64,000 nt of DNA from Brasilonema sennae CENA114 (GTDB taxonomy: Bacteria > Cyanobacteriota > Cyanobacteriia > Cyanobacteriales > Nostocaceae): contig NZ_CP030118.1 in NCBI RefSeq assembly GCF_006968745.1, positions 6,902,284 through 6,966,283 on the forward strand, in the 5' to 3' direction. The notes beneath the pieces are model-generated. The model was not told where the DNA came from, ran no database searches, and worked only from the letters and a program-made list of their open reading frames with translations. This document shows, in pieces, positions 16,749 to 24,609 of this stretch (positions are counted from its first letter, which is position 1; every line of letters starts with the position of its first letter). The position numbers were made by a program, and so were the translations under genes.

Positions 16749-16908
16749 CAGAGCAACGATACTCGGCGGTGGTATAGTTCCAAGTCAAGACTGTGAGATG
16801 GAGTGCTTCCGCAAGTGTCTCCCAAAAGCATTAAATTGTGCAGTACGCGAAGGAGATTGCGGCTTTTCAGAATGTTTGACAAACTGCAAGAGGATTAAAT
16901 GCCCGTAA
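16702..16908 (+). CDS. 8-Cys small peptide with leader-like N-terminus
   Basis: A 68-residue ORF (ATG 16702, or 16705) preceded by TTAGGA at good spacing. The first 30 residues (MMKLPTQAQPVVRKVSRATI, then LGGGIVPSQ) carry no Cys. The last 38 carry eight, at 31, 35, 39, 46, 53, 58, 62 and 67, including CxxxC pairs (CEMEC, CFRKC, CLTNC). That layout fits a precursor peptide with a leader and a Cys-rich core, or a small disulfide or metal-binding protein. I recall KLPTQ-x-QPV-x-R starts on other short cyanobacterial peptides but cannot verify it. No modification enzyme or peptidase-transporter lies nearby. Unrecognised family. Confidence 0.6.
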   Translation: MMKLPTQAQPVVRKVSRATILGGGIVPSQDCEMECFRKCLPKALNCAVREGDCGFSECLTNCKRIKCP

Positions 16909-16984
16909 CTGCTCGCCGCAACACAGAAGTGCGATTAGAACTCGACATCAAACAATCATTTATAAATACCAAGGAGAAACAATC

Positions 16985-17200
16985 ATGACTACTACAAAGA
17001 TTCAACAATTTCAAGGAACCTCAAAAGAAGGGGATTTTCAATCTGCTCTTGAGGAAGCCATTAGTGTAGCGTTCGAGGCTTTGCAAGGGAACATATCAGA
17101 TTTTCGCATTGCATGGAAACTTGTTGAAACATCAGGTAGCAAAGGTGGATTGTTAGGAGAGCAAACGATTACCGTGACGATAGAAGCCCAACCACAGTAG
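16985..17200 (+). CDS. dodecin-like small protein
   Basis: A 71-residue protein from an ATG with AAGGAGAAA upstream. KIQQFQGTSKEGDFQSALEE, then a long helix (AISVAFEAL), then FRIAWKLVETSG and QTITVTIEAQ, matches dodecin layout: a strand ending G-T-S, one helix, and two strands. Dodecins are 65-75-residue dodecameric flavin-binding shells. The residue that stacks on flavin would be the Trp in RIAWKL. An insertion GSKGGLLGE replaces the usual hairpin. The call is by pattern, so moderate. It follows the 8-Cys peptide by 76 bp and precedes the beta-rich protein by 51 bp. Confidence 0.6.
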   Translation: MTTTKIQQFQGTSKEGDFQSALEEAISVAFEALQGNISDFRIAWKLVETSGSKGGLLGEQTITVTIEAQPQ

Positions 17201-17251
17201 TGCGATCGCTGCTTTCGTAGTGCGTTAACGAAAATAATGGAGGAAAAAAAG

Positions 17252-17506
17252 ATGGAAACTTTACATGGGCTTGTTCTCACCGACATTAGTGCAACCATCA
17301 CAGTCACTAGCAACGGTTGCACTAAAAAAGATGACTTTAAAATCGAACTCACAAAGTCATTGCCTCCCATCGCGACCTTCATCCGAGTGAAGCCTGATAA
17401 TTGTGATGCGGTTGCACACAGCATTGACCTCGTCTTCTCTCTCAAAGAAGTTGGGGCTGCTGAGTTCAAAGTGGCTAACCCATTTGTACCTGGTCCGGCA
17501 AAGTAA
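17252..17506 (+). CDS. small beta-rich protein of unknown function
   Basis: An 84-residue ORF. ATG 17252 is chosen because GGAGG sits eight bases upstream; a weaker ATG lies 15 bases earlier inside that region. The sequence alternates strands: LVLTDISATITVTS, FKIELTKS, ATFIRVKP, HSIDLVFSLKEV, AEFKVANPF. It has two Cys (in NGCTKKDD and PDNCDAV) that could form one disulfide. No signal peptide. I do not recognise it. Together with the two upstream ORFs it makes a cluster of three good-RBS small genes in the same direction. Confidence 0.6.
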   Translation: METLHGLVLTDISATITVTSNGCTKKDDFKIELTKSLPPIATFIRVKPDNCDAVAHSIDLVFSLKEVGAAEFKVANPFVPGPAK

Positions 17507-17676
17507 GGCACTCGCTCATGTAGGACGATTGATAAGGGAGCGATCGTTCATGGATGAAGAATGAGGTTCAAACGATCTGAAAAGTTAGAATTAACAAACG
17601 CATTGCTATTTGAGAGTGAAATTATCTCAATTATCGAGTGCTAAAAAAAGTAGATTTACCAACTTATAAATTATTA

Positions 17677-17721
17677 CAGCAGTAAGTAATTGTTTCGGCA
17701 GTTGCTCACTGCTGCTTTTTT
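17677..17721 (+). terminator. terminator-like hairpin after the small-gene cluster
   Basis: CAGCAGT (17677-17683) pairs with ACTGCTG (17708-17714), with an inner GCAGT/ACTGC alternative, followed by C and six T residues. It lies 170 bp past the stop of the beta-rich protein. Confidence 0.6.
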
Positions 17722-18134
17722 ATAAGATTTTTCACATTCATCTATTTCTCCTGATTGAATAAACTACAAATTATATAGATAGAAACAAATTATCAACGCC
17801 TAAAAATAATTAATTATCGCTTCTATGAGTACCGTGTTTTTTATTTAAAGATTTACGGCAGTCCTAAATTTTTGATTTACAAGTTTTTGATAAGAGTAAT
17901 CGAAAAATATTTAATACTTAATTATAATCTTATTGGACTTTGGACAAAAAGAAGCATCTGTGATATGTTCAAATTTTATTGATTTTGTCAATACCTCTAA
18001 AGAATGACAAAATCATTTATGATAATGATAATCGCTCAGAAACCCTGATTAGAGTGAAGGGATGACGGTACATTTTTTGTTCCTGAGTTCCCCGCATCAA
18101 CATTTGATGCCAAGCGAGTATGGTGATGTTTAAA

Positions 18135-18245
18135 AGGCGACCCTAAAGCGCACGCCCAAAGGGCTAACGCGTAGCGTCTGGTGCAGGAGATACCCGAAGG
18201 GCAGTGGCTCCCCTACACCCTTACACCCCCATACCCCTACACCCT
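18135..18245. repeat. dispersed GC-rich repeat with C-rich tail
   Basis: CGCACGCCCAAAGGGCTAAC and GCGTAGCGTCTGGTGCAGGA modules are followed by CCCGAAGGG and four CCCCTACACCC/CCTTACACC-type units ending at the 3' end of the aldehyde dehydrogenase gene. The CTACGCGTCTGGTGC form recurs at 51970-51984 and the same family module is seen near 6020. Confidence 0.65.
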
Positions 18246-18252
18246 TTCTTGG

Positions 18253-19680
18253 TCAACCACCCGACATGTTATCAAACCACCAAGGATCGCTGATGTTCTT
18301 TGTTTTCACTAAAAAAGCTTTTTTTCGCATAAAACGTGTCAGCGCCGCAGGTCCCATGCGGGATCCACCCATACCAGAAAATTTAAAAGCATTTTTTTCT
18401 CCCTCATGCATAAGAGCAGTGAGACCAGCATCGTTGATACTGATAGCACCTGCATCTATCTGACGCGCGACTTTCAAAGCTTCTGTTTCCGACGAGGCAA
18501 AAACGGCTGCACTCAGTCCATATATAGAGTCGTTTGCCAAGTTCACCGCTTCTTCAATTGTAGAAAAGGGCATCACTGGCATAATAGGACCAAATGTCTC
18601 TTCGGTCATCACTTTCATAGAGTGGTCAACAGAAGTGAGAACTGTCGGACGACACCACCAAGATCCTCCGTAATTCTCAACTTCACCGCCACAGTGAACA
18701 ACTGCTCCCTGTTCCACTGCATCTAGCAGATGGTCGCTGATAATTGCTGCTTGTCTTTCTGCAATAATCGGACCAATTTCTCCATTCTCCAGCCTAGGGT
18801 AAGCTAACTCAAGGCGTTGCACTTTGGCTAGCAGTTGTTCAACAAACTTTTCAAAAATAGATTCAGCAACGTAGATCCTCTCTATAGAAAGACACGACTG
18901 TCCAGTGTTGACGACAGAACCCCACAAAATTGCTGATGTTGCTAAGTCTAAATTAGCGGACGACAGTACAATAGCCGGGTCTTTACCTCCTAATTCCAAA
19001 AAAGCAGGAATAAAGCGTTTGGCTGCTGCTTCTGCTACTTTTCGACCTGTTGCCACACTTCCAGTAAAGCATACCAAATCCACATACTCAATGAGTGCAG
19101 CTCCGGTTTCGCCTGCTCCCTCTATAAAAGTTAATACATCACGTAATATTGGAACTGTATTAATTGATGCCAACAATGGTCCGGTAAAGCGGGGAGCAAT
19201 TTCACTGGGTTTGACGATTACAGCGCAACCAGCGAGTAATGCTGGGATTGTATCGATTGTTGAAAGCAGCAGAGGAAAGTTCCACGGACTAATAACCCCA
19301 ACTAGAGGGTAAGGAACCGCTGTTTGTTGCAGTTCGATAAAAGAAATTGCTGTATCTTTGACAGATTCTTGCAGCAATTCTGGTGCTAATTTGCACCACC
19401 TATCAATGCTAGAGAGGAATGAGTCAATTTCTAATTGCGATATTGATAATCTTCCTGTATCATTGACCAAAGTTTCAAGCAGTTTATCGCGTCCAGATAT
19501 AATCGCTTGCTTCCACTGTTGCAGAACTTCGATTCTCCCTTCTAAACCAAGCTGCAACCAACCTCTTTGTGCTCTCCGCAAGCGGTTGCATTGCTGTACT
19601 ATCAGCTTTGGGGGTAGTGGTATAATCACATAATCAAATTTTCCAGTCCAGGGGTTGCGGATTTCTATTGGTTTGGACAT
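18253..19680 (-). CDS. NAD(P)-dependent aldehyde dehydrogenase family protein
   Basis: A protein of 475 residues that oxidises an aldehyde to the acid. The cofactor region has VISPWNFPLLL (residues about 128-138) and VKPSEIAP, the catalytic Glu is in FLELGGKDP (near 234), and the catalytic Cys is in NTGQSCLSIERIY (near 268). EETFGPIMPV and GLSAAVFAS are also in place. Length is normal. The C-terminal motif GGSRMGPAALTRFMRKKAF resembles the broad-substrate and succinate-semialdehyde-like branches; substrate unknown. ATG at 19680 lies 3 bp behind the stop of the nitrilase-like gene, so the two are cotranscribed and may act on linked substrates. Confidence 0.92.
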   Translation of the reverse strand: MSKPIEIRNPWTGKFDYVIIPLPPKLIVQQCNRLRRAQRGWLQLGLEGRIEVLQQWKQAIISGRDKLLETLVNDTGRLSISQLEIDSFLSSIDRWCKLAPELLQESVKDTAISFIELQQTAVPYPLVGVISPWNFPLLLSTIDTIPALLAGCAVIVKPSEIAPRFTGPLLASINTVPILRDVLTFIEGAGETGAALIEYVDLVCFTGSVATGRKVAEAAAKRFIPAFLELGGKDPAIVLSSANLDLATSAILWGSVVNTGQSCLSIERIYVAESIFEKFVEQLLAKVQRLELAYPRLENGEIGPIIAERQAAIISDHLLDAVEQGAVVHCGGEVENYGGSWWCRPTVLTSVDHSMKVMTEETFGPIMPVMPFSTIEEAVNLANDSIYGLSAAVFASSETEALKVARQIDAGAISINDAGLTALMHEGEKNAFKFSGMGGSRMGPAALTRFMRKKAFLVKTKNISDPWWFDNMSGG

Positions 19681-19683
19681 GAC

Positions 19684-20727
19684 TCAAATCACCCCTAGTT
19701 TAGTTAGGCGCTCTATCGTTTCTTGCTGTGTTTGGATAAAGTGTTTGCGGTCTACTTCTTTTTCCAGCATACTGTTAGCCGGGTAAAAGTGCGAGTGACC
19801 ATAACTTTCTGCGTAGAGTTCAAACCGTTGTCGTGAAAGTAAATTATTTAACCCTGGGCGGCGGCGGTAGCGGCGTAAAGCAGTCAAGTCTATCTCAGCA
19901 AAAGCTGCCATACTTTCCCCTTCGCCTGTCTCGGCTAAAACTAACCCTCGATAGTCAATGATTTTAGAGCCACCATCGGCAGAAGCAACAGGGATGGGGA
20001 TATTAGCGATGCCTGCCGTATTGGATGAGACTACGTAAGCCATATTTTCCACAGCGCGGCAGATTTTTGCTGCTTCTTTGGGAGCGCGTTCTTTGCCATA
20101 AACTTCTGAGGTTGAGTGCAGAAAAATCTCTGCTCCACGCATTGCTAGACAGCGCGCTACTTCCGGATATAAAATTTCTTCTGATGCGATCGCCCCCAAA
20201 TTCCCAATTTCAGTCTTTGCAACCGGAAACACCCCTTCAAGTCCGTAACAGTCAAGATATTTCTCCCAAACATCATGGGGTGTCGGAGCAAACATAGAAT
20301 TCAGCCGTCGATACCGCAAGACAACTGACCCTGATGGGTCGATAACAAAGCAGGTTTGAAAGTATAGCTCTGGAAAATTGGGGTCAAGCTCGTAGGCATT
20401 ACCTGCAATAAAAATACCCTGTTTTTGTGCAATTTTACTGAGTGCTTCGTATTCAGCACCCGCCATTTCTAAACAAGCTTTTTCCCCCCAGACAGCCAGC
20501 GACTCTCCCATTGGAAAGCCTGTGAGGAAGTATTCTGGTAGAACAATTAAACGACAGTCAAAGCCGATGAATGCAATACTGGCAGCGATTTGTTGTCCTA
20601 AACGCTTGATAGTATTTTGCATCAAAGAACGTGCTTCCTGACGGTCAGTTGCTTGGTTGACTGCATGGCACGTTACCTGAAGTGCTAAGGCTCGAAATGA
20701 GTCGATGGTTTGTGGATTGACTGTCAT
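19684..20727 (-). CDS. nitrilase-superfamily protein lacking catalytic Cys and Lys
   Basis: A 347-residue carbon-nitrogen hydrolase fold. The Glu of the triad is present (Glu65 in VLPEYFLTG). At the Lys position the sequence is YRRLN (Arg141), and at the Cys position it is AIASEEILYPE (Ser182) where active members have I-C-Y-D/E-x-x-x-x-P-E. Downstream core pieces (AMRGAEIFLHST, ENMAYVVSSNTAG, DYRGLVLAETGEGESMAAFA) are intact. So the fold is kept but two catalytic residues differ. It may be a non-hydrolytic binding or scaffold protein, or use Ser. It heads a two-gene operon with the aldehyde dehydrogenase. Confidence 0.85.
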   Translation of the reverse strand: MTVNPQTIDSFRALALQVTCHAVNQATDRQEARSLMQNTIKRLGQQIAASIAFIGFDCRLIVLPEYFLTGFPMGESLAVWGEKACLEMAGAEYEALSKIAQKQGIFIAGNAYELDPNFPELYFQTCFVIDPSGSVVLRYRRLNSMFAPTPHDVWEKYLDCYGLEGVFPVAKTEIGNLGAIASEEILYPEVARCLAMRGAEIFLHSTSEVYGKERAPKEAAKICRAVENMAYVVSSNTAGIANIPIPVASADGGSKIIDYRGLVLAETGEGESMAAFAEIDLTALRRYRRRPGLNNLLSRQRFELYAESYGHSHFYPANSMLEKEVDRKHFIQTQQETIERLTKLGVI

Positions 20728-20851
20728 AATCTCGACTTTGTCTAGATTTTCACTATTTTATGTTTTATTGCGATGGGCGATCGCTTTTACAGTCTCTGAG
20801 CTTCACGGCTCAGAAAGTGCATTATCCTCCTTAATCATCAGACAAAACTGC

Positions 20852-20877
20852 AAAAAAACCCAGGCGTAACCTGGGTT
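20852..20877 (-). terminator. Rho-independent terminator of the modA-like gene
   Basis: On the minus strand AACCCAGG-ttacg-CCTGGGTT is followed by a run of T residues (plus-strand A-run at 20852-20858). It lies 57 bp past the stop of the substrate-binding protein gene. Confidence 0.85.
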
Positions 20878-20933
20878 AATTCCTACTTACAGTTGTGAGT
20901 TCAATTTTGATTGCTGGGTACTGCCAAAAACCT

Positions 20934-21833
20934 TTAATTCACTGCTGCTTTAGCTTTAGCTTTAGCTGCTTTTCGCTTCATTGCAACACCGAATAGACCT
21001 GCTGCTATTGTGCCACCAATAGTCAGAGGTTCGGGAACGGGCTTAGTGAATCCATATGACTGAAACACGGTGAATGCTTGAGGGCTGCCCAGAAAGCTGT
21101 TAAAATCTCTAGCTGCATTTAGGTTTTGAGATTGTGCAAGTACAGCAGAACCATAAACAATCGGAGAGTAAAGGTTGGTAGGCGGAGTGTATGCAATTTT
21201 GACTAGATCAGGTTGTGTTAGAGCATCTGTGGTGTAAACAACGCCCGCATCTATAGTATCATTAGTGATGCTTGACACTTGATTTAATACATCACGCACA
21301 TCCGTGCCGTAGACAAGTTTGGGTGGTTGGAGCGATATCCCTGAATTCCTAAATAATTGCTGGGCAAACTGTCCGGCTGGAACAGTCGCAGGATTACCAA
21401 TAATCACGTTACGGGTCACATTTACTAAGTCTTGAACGCTTGATATAGGTACGGTTGAATTTGTAGGCTGGATTATAGCCAAGGTGTTGCCTACTACGTC
21501 TTGTCTGGTTCCTGCTACCAGTTTGCCGTTAGATTGCAGAGTATCTAAGGGTGCTTCGGATACTGGGAAGAAGACATCTATATTTCTATTATCTGTATTT
21601 GTTAGGATTTGATTAACCAGAGTACCAGAAGCCCCAAAGGTATTGTTAAAGGTGACGTCTGGATTGCTTAGCTTGTAAAGTGCCTCAGCAGCCTGCAGGC
21701 TGCCGTTCAAGCTGGCAGCAGCATAGACGTCAACCGGACCAACTGCAGCAGCTTCTGCTGGTTTTGCTTGGATGCCACCAAAACCCAAAGCAATGCTAGC
21801 GCTAGCCAGCGCTAATTTGTGCCTTTTCTTCAT
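20934..21833 (-). CDS. molybdate-type (ModA-like) substrate-binding protein with PEP-CTERM tail
   Basis: A 299-residue exported protein. Residues 1-29 are a Sec signal ending AEAAA. The mature part opens with VDVYAAASLNGSLQAAEALY and has FGASGTLVNQI, VIIGNPATVPAGQFAQQLF, and DAGVVYTTDA, the ModA-type oxyanion-binding layout (the Ser of AAAS and GASG contact the anion). Residues about 265-299 are a PEP-CTERM signal: PVPEP, a hydrophobic span (LTIGGTIAAGLFGVAM), then a basic tail (KRKAAKAKAKAAVN). No permease or ATPase is adjacent. A surface-sorted anion-binding protein is implied. Molybdate or tungstate specificity is inferred from family only. Confidence 0.87.
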   Translation of the reverse strand: MKKRHKLALASASIALGFGGIQAKPAEAAAVGPVDVYAAASLNGSLQAAEALYKLSNPDVTFNNTFGASGTLVNQILTNTDNRNIDVFFPVSEAPLDTLQSNGKLVAGTRQDVVGNTLAIIQPTNSTVPISSVQDLVNVTRNVIIGNPATVPAGQFAQQLFRNSGISLQPPKLVYGTDVRDVLNQVSSITNDTIDAGVVYTTDALTQPDLVKIAYTPPTNLYSPIVYGSAVLAQSQNLNAARDFNSFLGSPQAFTVFQSYGFTKPVPEPLTIGGTIAAGLFGVAMKRKAAKAKAKAAVN

Positions 21834-22230
21834 GAAAGATTTCCTGCGTTAATGTGCGAGATGTGACTGTGATTTTTCAAATTCCAAATTTCGCACCCAC
21901 TATTGAAAGTTTGCTTTTTACTCCAGCTAGAAGATAGGGATAAAGTCGTAGCTGGTAAGCAATCTTTGGTAGTTTTGTATTTTTTAAACCTACCTTAATG
22001 TTCACTAACTTACAATTATCTCCAAAGCATCTTTATCTAAAAAAGACAGTAGTCTATGTACTTATACTGGTAGAAAATAGCCTTAATTACCAATAAAGTA
22101 GGTTAATTCATTTGTTCTATCCTGAAAATTTTGTATAAAGTTATCTTAAAAATTCAATTTTCTATTTAAAAAAGTATACGGTTACTCAGCATATATTGCT
22201 TTTATTGTGGTGATTTAGGTTGAAAAAGGG

Positions 22231-22262
22231 TGTAGGGGTGTAGGGGCATGGGGGTGTAGGAG
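22231..22262. repeat. short G-rich tandem repeat (GTGTAGGG type)
   Basis: GGGTGTAGGGGTGTAGGGGC and a following GGGGGTGTAGG form degenerate 8-9-bp units. The complement of this pattern is seen at 18215-18245. Confidence 0.6.
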
Positions 22263-22269
22263 AAAGACA

Positions 22270-22329
22270 TTATAGCGGTTACCAACCTGGTCAGGTACGT
22301 TATAGCAGTTACCAACCTGGTCAGGTACG
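22270..22329. repeat. two tandem 30-bp direct repeats upstream of the acyltransferase
   Basis: TTATAGCRGTTACCAACCTG plus GTCAGGTACG occurs twice in a row (22270-22299 and 22300-22329) with one base difference. Each unit contains the palindrome-like ACCTGGTCAGGT. It lies 92 bp before the chosen ATG and could be a regulator site or a dispersed repeat. Confidence 0.75.
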
Positions 22330-22420
22330 TTTTTAAAGGTATTAACTCTGAGAAAAAGATTTAGGCGTACCTCAATTGCTTGGGAAACGCTATAAGGTAA
22401 AGGTATTCAACAATATTTTT

Positions 22421-23365
22421 ATGCGTAACCAGGACTACGACGACAAAATCTCTAACCCCTTTTCTGAATTATTAGAGCAGTTAAGTATTTTCACAAATAA
22501 CTCGGGTACTAACTCAAAAGCCTCTGGTCGTAGGTTCGATGGTTGGTCTTTATCGGAGCGAAACCCTGAGATTATAAAAGCTTGGATGCCGATATGGGAA
22601 TGGTTTTACCGCTACTATTTTCGGGTTCAAACCTCTGGGTGGCATCATATGCCATCAGATGGAAAAGTGTTGATTGTCGGTTCCCATAATGGCGGGTTGG
22701 GTTCACCTGATACGTCAATGTTCATGTATGACTGGTTCCGCACTTTTGGTTATGAGCGATTAGCCTACGCCTTGATGCACCCGTCAGCTTGGGATACCCC
22801 TATCTTTGCTGTGCCGGGTGCTCCGGTGGGAGCTATTATAGCACATCCCAAAATGGCGAGTGCAGCCCTACGAAAGGATGCAGCACTACTGGTTTACCCA
22901 GGAGGTGCACAGGATTTGTTTCGTCCTTACACTTGGCGAAACCGAATTCATCTGGCAAATAATAAGGCGTTCATCAAGTTGGCTTTACGAGAAGAGGTAC
23001 CAATTGTGCCCATTATTTCTCATGGTGCACACTCAACTTTGATTGTGCTAGCTGATTTCTACCACCAGATGAAACAATTGCATGAATGGGGCTTTCCTTG
23101 GTTACTTGATGGGAACACGGGCGTATTCCCAGTTTACCTTGGGCTACCTTGGGGGGTGGGGATTGGACCTTTACCAAATATCCCCTTCCCCATGCAGATT
23201 CACACTCACGTCTGTGCACCAATTGTATTTGAGCGTTATGGGCGTGTTGCGGCTCGCGATCGCACCTACGTAGATGCTTGTTACGAACAGGTTCGTGCGA
23301 TGATGCAAGCTGAACTAGATGAGTTGGTACAAAAGTATGACCGCTCAAAAGGGTTTTCAAAATAA
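22421..23365 (+). CDS. lysophospholipid/DAGAT-type acyltransferase family protein
   Basis: A 314-residue protein from ATG 22421 (a TTG-initiated extension from 22376 is unlikely). VLIVGSHNGGLGSPDTSMFM (near residues 72-91) gives the acyltransferase H...D motif in the G-N/S-H-x-G-G form seen in MGAT/DAGAT-like members. DAALLVYPGGAQDLFRPY is block III with the P-G-G turn, and VPIVPIISHGAHST follows as the final block. It probably acylates a glycerolipid, wax alcohol or carotenoid-like alcohol using acyl-ACP or acyl-CoA. The protein has no clear transmembrane helix. A hairpin follows the stop. Confidence 0.83.
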   Translation: MRNQDYDDKISNPFSELLEQLSIFTNNSGTNSKASGRRFDGWSLSERNPEIIKAWMPIWEWFYRYYFRVQTSGWHHMPSDGKVLIVGSHNGGLGSPDTSMFMYDWFRTFGYERLAYALMHPSAWDTPIFAVPGAPVGAIIAHPKMASAALRKDAALLVYPGGAQDLFRPYTWRNRIHLANNKAFIKLALREEVPIVPIISHGAHSTLIVLADFYHQMKQLHEWGFPWLLDGNTGVFPVYLGLPWGVGIGPLPNIPFPMQIHTHVCAPIVFERYGRVAARDRTYVDACYEQVRAMMQAELDELVQKYDRSKGFSK

Positions 23366-23374
23366 CAGACAACA

Positions 23375-23413
23375 CTGAGACTCAAATAAATAAGAACAAA
23401 AACAGAGTCTCAG
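23375..23413. terminator. hairpin behind the acyltransferase gene
   Basis: CTGAGACTC (23375-23383) pairs exactly with GAGTCTCAG (23405-23413). The loop is 21 bases, with no T-run. It lies 10 bp after the stop. Confidence 0.45.
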
Positions 23414-23543
23414 CTATGAATTCGTTAACAATCACTTTTATCTATCGTTTCAAAAACAAAGACTGTTTGCTCTTATCGTTTGGTCAGCGTACATTGAAAA
23501 ACATCAGGTGAAACACAAACGAAATGACGCAAAGAGGTGCAAT

Positions 23544-24194
23544 ATGAATCTTACCAAAAAAACATTATCAAAGAGTGTTGATCCAAAAGTCATTCAAAAT
23601 TCTTCTCAGGTAAAGAAACAGCATTTAGCAGTCGAAAACATATCTACTAAAGAATTGACTCACGGGCAGCGCCTTGCCGATAAATTAGCAGCACAAGTAG
23701 GTTCTTGGGGATTTCTCATCGGTCAAAGCGCAATTTTGGCGGGCTGGGTAGGTCTAAACGCCATGCCTGGTGTTCCTCACTGGGATGAGTCTCCATTCAT
23801 GATGCTCAACTTAGTGTTTTCATTTGCTTCAGCCTACACAGCCCCTATTGTCTTGATGAGTCAGAATCGCCAGTCTGATACAGACCGCAGAAATGCCGAA
23901 ATTGACCACCAAGTGAATCTCAAAGCTGGACAAAACATTGAACTACTTCATGAAAAATTGGATGCATTACACACTCAACGGTTAAATGAACTGACTCAAA
24001 TTATCAAAGAACAGCAACAATCTCTCAATGAGATAAAAGTAACTTTAGTTCCAGAATCCAAAGAAGTTAAATTACATCTATTACCAGGACGCCATGCCCA
24101 AATCAATAGCAAATTCTCCAAGCAAGCTTCCAGTTATAAACTTATGAGTGTTAAGCAGCAAATTGATGAGAATAACAAAACTATTGAGAATTAA
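23544..24194 (+). CDS. DUF1003 family membrane protein
   Basis: A protein of 216 residues; ATG 23544 follows AGAGGTG and is preferred over an ORF opening 12 codons earlier. LADKLAAQVGSWGFLIGQSA (near 54-73) and FMMLNLVFSFASAYTAPIVLMSQNRQSDTDR (split over two helices, near 96-126) are the DUF1003 hallmark, with two transmembrane segments and a cytoplasmic tail. The C-terminal 90 residues are helical and charged (coiled coil, LHEKLDALHTQRLNELTQII) with an added tail LVPESKEVKLHLLPGRHAQI. Function of the family is unknown. The gene stands alone. Confidence 0.88.
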   Translation: MNLTKKTLSKSVDPKVIQNSSQVKKQHLAVENISTKELTHGQRLADKLAAQVGSWGFLIGQSAILAGWVGLNAMPGVPHWDESPFMMLNLVFSFASAYTAPIVLMSQNRQSDTDRRNAEIDHQVNLKAGQNIELLHEKLDALHTQRLNELTQIIKEQQQSLNEIKVTLVPESKEVKLHLLPGRHAQINSKFSKQASSYKLMSVKQQIDENNKTIEN

Positions 24195-24609
24195 TTCGTC
24201 GATAAGAATGAGGTAAAAATGCTTTTTTCTTCCTCAACAGCAAGAGAGTCTGAATATAACTTGCCCAAATGCATAAGATTCTTAAAATCTAGACTCTTTT
24301 GACTCTTATCAAAATAATCCTTAAAGCATTTTGATAAAAAAGAATATTTGCTTTGAACAAGCAATTTCACACAGGATAATGAAAGAAAGCACCTCATTCT
24401 CAGCGAGTACAGCCTATCAGTTGAATTGGAGACGCTACACCTCCACGCTTCACTAAGTAGCAGTTTCCTAAGCATTTGCAGACATAATCCGATGCTAGTG
24501 TAAGACAGCAATAGCATGAAAATTCAGGAGAGATAAAAGTGAACGAACTTATGACTGCAATACGCTTAGTGTAAGACAGTAATAGCATGAAAATCGAAGA
24601 GAGATAGAA
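24195..24609. other. 415-bp leader region before the CadD-like gene
   Basis: No gene is seen in the first 300 bp. The last 110 bp consist of two copies of a 65-bp leader (24497-24561 and 24568-24632), described separately. Confidence 0.6.

Larger units (their letters stand above)
17507..18252. other. 746-bp region without a gene
   Basis: AT-rich. It contains the terminator-like hairpin at 17677-17721, a 19-bp sequence shared with 8653-8671 (17932-17950), a Fur-box-like GATAATGATAATC at 18021, and a GC-rich dispersed repeat at about 18135-18245. No coding potential above chance. Confidence 0.6.
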
